Origin: Rhodospirillales bacterium URHD0017
GTDB lineage: Bacteria; Pseudomonadota; Alphaproteobacteria; Reyranellales; Reyranellaceae
Direction of reading: 5' to 3'
NCBI GenBank assembly: GCA_900110395.1
Contig: FODP01000010.1
Coordinates: 62,001-126,000, forward strand
DNA length: 64,000 nucleotides
In this document: piece after piece, positions 61,464-64,000 of the stretch
How the letters are laid out: every line of letters begins with the position of its first letter
Position numbering within the stretch: the stretch's first letter is position 1
Program-made: the position numbers and the translations under genes
Notes under the pieces: model-generated
What the model was told of the DNA's origin: nothing
Database searches by the model: none
The model's input: only the letters and a program-made list of their open reading frames with translations

Positions 61464-61801
61464 TGGCCGGCGGCGGCATTTCCATCCACGTCTACGACGT
61501 CTCCCGCGGCATACCGGCCGCGGGATTGCGGGTGGAACTGCGCGGCCCTGACGGCAAGCCGCTGGTCGATGCTCAAACGGCCAAGCCCGGCACGCTCGAC
61601 GCTTCGACGCCACTCGTCGGCACTTACGAAGCCATCTTTCATATCGGCGACTGGTACCGCGCGCAGGGCGTCGCCGTGCCGACGCCGGCCTTCCTCGAAA
61701 CGGTGCCTTACCGCTTCGGCGTTGCCGACCTTGCGCAGCACTATCATCTGCCGCTCAAGATGACGCCCTGGGGCTTTTCACTTTTCCGTGGCGGGGCCTG
61801 A
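61463..61801 (+). CDS. Divergent 5-hydroxyisourate hydrolase (transthyretin-like) protein of the box unit
   Basis: 112 residues, translationally coupled to BoxB. The family residues at the ends are there: IHVYDVSRGIPAAGLRVEL (His9) and HYHLPLKMTPWGFS. Deviations from true HIUases are the end FRGGA in place of YRGS and the lack of the usual Arg after the T-x-x-D-G loop (QTAKPGTL). A proper UraH domain exists in the fusion at 45408. So this one may not process urate, but rather help in the box pathway. Its function is unproven. Confidence 0.8.
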
Positions 61802-61853
61802 CGCGCGGCACGCTCGTTGCTACTCAGGCAGCGGACGCCGCTTGGGGGGAACG

Positions 61854-62822
61854 ATGATCGCACGTAGACAGCTTCTTGGAATGACCGCTGGCCTCGCCGT
61901 TGCCGGCACCGCCGCCGCACAAGCGCCGTGGCCCAATCGGCCCGTCAAGCTGATCGTCACCTTCCCGCCGGGCGGCGCGTCGGATGCGGCGGCACGCGTC
62001 GTCGCGGGGCCGTTGTCGGACAAGCTCGGCCAGACCGTGATCGTCGACAACAAGCCGGGCGGCGGCACGACCATCGGCGCCAACTTCGTGCTGGCGGCCA
62101 AGGATGACCATCACACGCTGATGCTGTCGAACTCGGCGCCACTCTCGATCGCGCCCTACCTGTTCGACAAGCCGCCCTACGATCCGATCAAGGACTTTGC
62201 CCACGTCGTCTACATCGGCTCGGTCGCCAACGCCTTCGTCGTGCGGCCTGCGGTGCCGGCCAAGACCATGCCGGAGCTGGTTGCCTGGATCAAAGGCCAG
62301 GGCAAGGCGGTGCCGTTCGGCTCGGGCGGCCAGGGCTCGATCGGCCACATCATCGGCGAGATGTTCAAGGCCGAGCTCGGCCTGAACATGGAGCACATCG
62401 GCTATCGCGGCGCCGCGCCGATGTTCCAGGACATGATGGCGGGACAACTCGACTTCGCCGTGGTCACGCTGACCGAGGTGCTGCCGCTCGCCAAGGACGG
62501 CAAGCTGCGCATGATCGCGCTCACCTCGACGCAGAAGGCGCCGAGCGCGCCCGACGTGCCGCTGGTCACCGAGCTCGGCTACCCGAAGCTCGTTGCCGAG
62601 AACTTCGTCGGCATCTCCGCCCCCGCCGGCATGCCGGCCGACGCGCAGGCCAAGCTGCACAAGGCCGCCGCCGAAGTTCTGACCGATCCCAGGATCGTCG
62701 AACGCCTGGGCGATCTTGGCTTCGTCACCAAGCCGATGAGCCCGGCCGAGTTCACCGCCTTCGTCGCCAATCAGGTGCAGAGCTTCCAGGCGCCGGTGAA
62801 GGCATCGGGCGCGAAGCTCTGA
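61854..62822 (+). CDS. Bug/TctC family binding protein
   Basis: 322 residues from ATG 61854 (GGGGGGA SD). Signal MIARRQLLGMTAGLAVAGTAAAQ. Motifs: VKLIVTFPPGGASDAAARVVAG, GGGTTIGANFVLAAKDDHHTLM and HIGYRGAAPMFQDMMAGQLDF. Located 52 bases after the box genes, so the ligand might be an aromatic acid such as benzoate, by context only. It has no TctA/TctB partner here. Confidence 0.92.
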   Translation: MIARRQLLGMTAGLAVAGTAAAQAPWPNRPVKLIVTFPPGGASDAAARVVAGPLSDKLGQTVIVDNKPGGGTTIGANFVLAAKDDHHTLMLSNSAPLSIAPYLFDKPPYDPIKDFAHVVYIGSVANAFVVRPAVPAKTMPELVAWIKGQGKAVPFGSGGQGSIGHIIGEMFKAELGLNMEHIGYRGAAPMFQDMMAGQLDFAVVTLTEVLPLAKDGKLRMIALTSTQKAPSAPDVPLVTELGYPKLVAENFVGISAPAGMPADAQAKLHKAAAEVLTDPRIVERLGDLGFVTKPMSPAEFTAFVANQVQSFQAPVKASGAKL

Positions 62823-62825
62823 TGT

Positions 62826-63209
62826 TCAGGTGACGGCGGGCGGCGCGCCTTCGAGATAGGTGCTCTTGCCCGGCGCGAACGGCTCGGGCGAGTTCCAGAC
62901 GAACAGCACGCGCAGGACCTCCGGTCCGTCGTTGCCCCAGGCATGCGCCTTGTCGGCGGGAATGATCACGCACTGCCCGGGCGTCGCCGTGGTGCGGACC
63001 TTGTCCATCTCGACCCAGATCTTGCCGGCCTCGATGAGGATGATCTCCTCGTATTCGTGACGGTGGAGCGGCGCGCCGCAACCGGGCTGTATGGTGTTGG
63101 CGAGGACACCGACGTCCGCCGCCCCGCGTTCGCGGCTGGCGATCCACTTGCCGGTGATGCCCGGCCGCATGGGGAATTCCGGCAGCGCTCCGTAGTCGAC
63201 GACCGGCAT
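62826..63209 (-). CDS. Cupin domain protein
   Basis: 127 residues from ATG 63209, with an AGGAGA SD seven bases before it. The longer upstream frame is rejected. Metal motif HRHEYEEIILIEAGKIWVEMDK and the second half PGQCVIIPADKAHAWGN are those of a single-domain cupin. It is convergent with the Bug gene with a 3-base gap. Possible role: a small dioxygenase, isomerase or sensor. Confidence 0.85.
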   Translation of the reverse strand: MPVVDYGALPEFPMRPGITGKWIASRERGAADVGVLANTIQPGCGAPLHRHEYEEIILIEAGKIWVEMDKVRTTATPGQCVIIPADKAHAWGNDGPEVLRVLFVWNSPEPFAPGKSTYLEGAPPAVT

Positions 63210-63305
63210 CGCACATCTCCTGAAAGACATCCCTGCCGAAAAGCCTACACGATCAGAGGTCGCCCGCCACTTTTTTGACGCGCTGAGCCACCACCATGGC
63301 CGGTG

Positions 63306-64000
63306 ATGATGCTTGAACCGGCGAGCCCTGGCCCACAACCGGCGAAGCCCTCGGGCTGGCCGATCACGCGCCTGCTGCCGGTGGTGCTGGTCGGCCTGAT
63401 CTTCCTCGCCATGCTGCCGGTGATCGGCATCGCCTACTTCGCCGCCCAGAGCAACTACGAGACCTCGGCGCGCCAGATCAACGAACTCACCGTCGACATG
63501 ATCGACCAGCGCCTGCAGGCCCATGTCGGGCCGGTGCGCGACCAACTTGCCTATATCAGCGAGGCCGTGGCCAAGGGCGAGATCGATTTCGACGACCACG
63601 AGCAATGGCGCGCCTTCGCCCTCGGCGCGCTGGCCGCGGCACCGCAGGCCGTGGGCTTCGTCGTCATCCCCGTCAACGGCGAGCCGATGCGCTTCACGCG
63701 CACCGACCGCAGCATGCATCCCGAGCGGCGAGAGAACCTGCCCTTCACCGACCAGCTGTTCGCCCAGGCCCGCACCCTCAGCGGGCCGCAATGGGCCGAG
63801 CCGCAGTGGTCGCTCATTGTCGGCGAGCCGATCCTGCCGGTCATCGTGCCAATCCGCGTGCACGGGCAGTTCCGCGGCGTCATCGGTGCGGCGATCGGCA
63901 CATCGGACCTGTCCCGCTTCCTCAAGACCCTCGAGCTCGCGGGCGAACGCAAGCCGTTCATCCTGGCCGGGCGCGACAAGGTGTTGGCCCATCCCTGGCT
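63306..64000 (+). CDS. Membrane sensor protein with extracytoplasmic Cache-like domain (C-terminus outside window)
   Basis: The reading frame begins at ATG 63306 (a GTG at 63303 and an ATG at 63309 are in frame as well; no clear SD) and is open for 231 codons to the right edge. It has a first membrane segment (ITRLLPVVLVGLIFLAMLPVIGIAYFAA) and then a long extracytoplasmic part (SNYETSARQINELTVDMIDQRLQAHVGPVRDQL, then FVVIPVNGEPMRFTRTDRSM) like dCACHE sensor domains. The output domain (cyclase, kinase or diguanylate cyclase) is not visible. An adenylate cyclase is a guess from the other two in the window. Confidence 0.78.
   Translation, partial: MMLEPASPGPQPAKPSGWPITRLLPVVLVGLIFLAMLPVIGIAYFAAQSNYETSARQINELTVDMIDQRLQAHVGPVRDQLAYISEAVAKGEIDFDDHEQWRAFALGALAAAPQAVGFVVIPVNGEPMRFTRTDRSMHPERRENLPFTDQLFAQARTLSGPQWAEPQWSLIVGEPILPVIVPIRVHGQFRGVIGAAIGTSDLSRFLKTLELAGERKPFILAGRDKVLAHPW

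Overview
The window is GC-rich and tightly packed with genes. It looks like the chromosome of a free-living, metabolically versatile alphaproteobacterium. The evidence is a small aa3-type oxidase subunit IV-like protein, several orphan tripartite-tricarboxylate (Bug/TctC) binding proteins, an aerobic benzoyl-CoA (box) module, and many Tat-type or Sec-exported proteins. A Reyranella-like organism is a plausible guess, but nothing in the sequence proves it. No rRNA, tRNA, CRISPR array, prophage or complete insertion sequence was seen.

Layout. 1-9.9 kb: the N-terminal part of a Ser/Thr kinase that runs off the left edge, an orphan molybdopterin-binding dehydrogenase subunit, an NTF2-like protein, a gamma-glutamyltransferase-like enzyme and several uncharacterised proteins (CYTH-like, zinc-ribbon, very basic DUF6496-like). 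9.9-17.2 kb: a bilobal aspartic-protease-like secreted protein, a Tat-exported amidohydrolase, a lactate/malate dehydrogenase homologue, a Met-rich multicopper oxidase, a cupin, a royal-jelly/yellow-like protein and a GNAT-like protein. 17.3-19.7 kb: a compact three-gene RiPP locus. It has a precursor with Trp/His/Asn/Gly repeats, a radical SAM/SPASM maturase (GrrM/OscB type) and a translationally coupled secreted protein. 19.7-29.3 kb: DUF4239 protein, ethanolamine-type permease, M23 peptidase, Sel1 protein, an ABC-2 exporter operon with its TetR regulator and a clear operator palindrome, and a frameshifted NMT1-type binding protein.

29.3-34.7 kb: an iron-type ABC importer operon with two tandem paralogous binding proteins. 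34.8-43.9 kb: enoyl-CoA hydratase, CaiB-type CoA-transferase, an SDR that lacks its catalytic Tyr, three Bug binding proteins and a CocE/NonD hydrolase. 44.0-51.1 kb: an aldehyde dehydrogenase with a UraD-UraH fusion (ureide/urate degradation), divergent from a complete Liv-type ABC importer. 51.3-56.7 kb: a transglutaminase-like protein, two overlapping class III nucleotide cyclases and an acyl-CoA dehydrogenase. 56.8-64 kb: GNAT/Rrf2/secreted-protein operon, boxC-boxB plus a divergent HIUase-like protein, a Bug protein, a cupin and the start of a membrane sensor.

Many intergenic gaps are filled with palindromic repeats of at least four families. One half-element supplies both the stop codon of one gene and the Shine-Dalgarno of the next, and one palindrome carries a second family nested in its loop. 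The most interesting system is the RiPP locus at 17276-19680.
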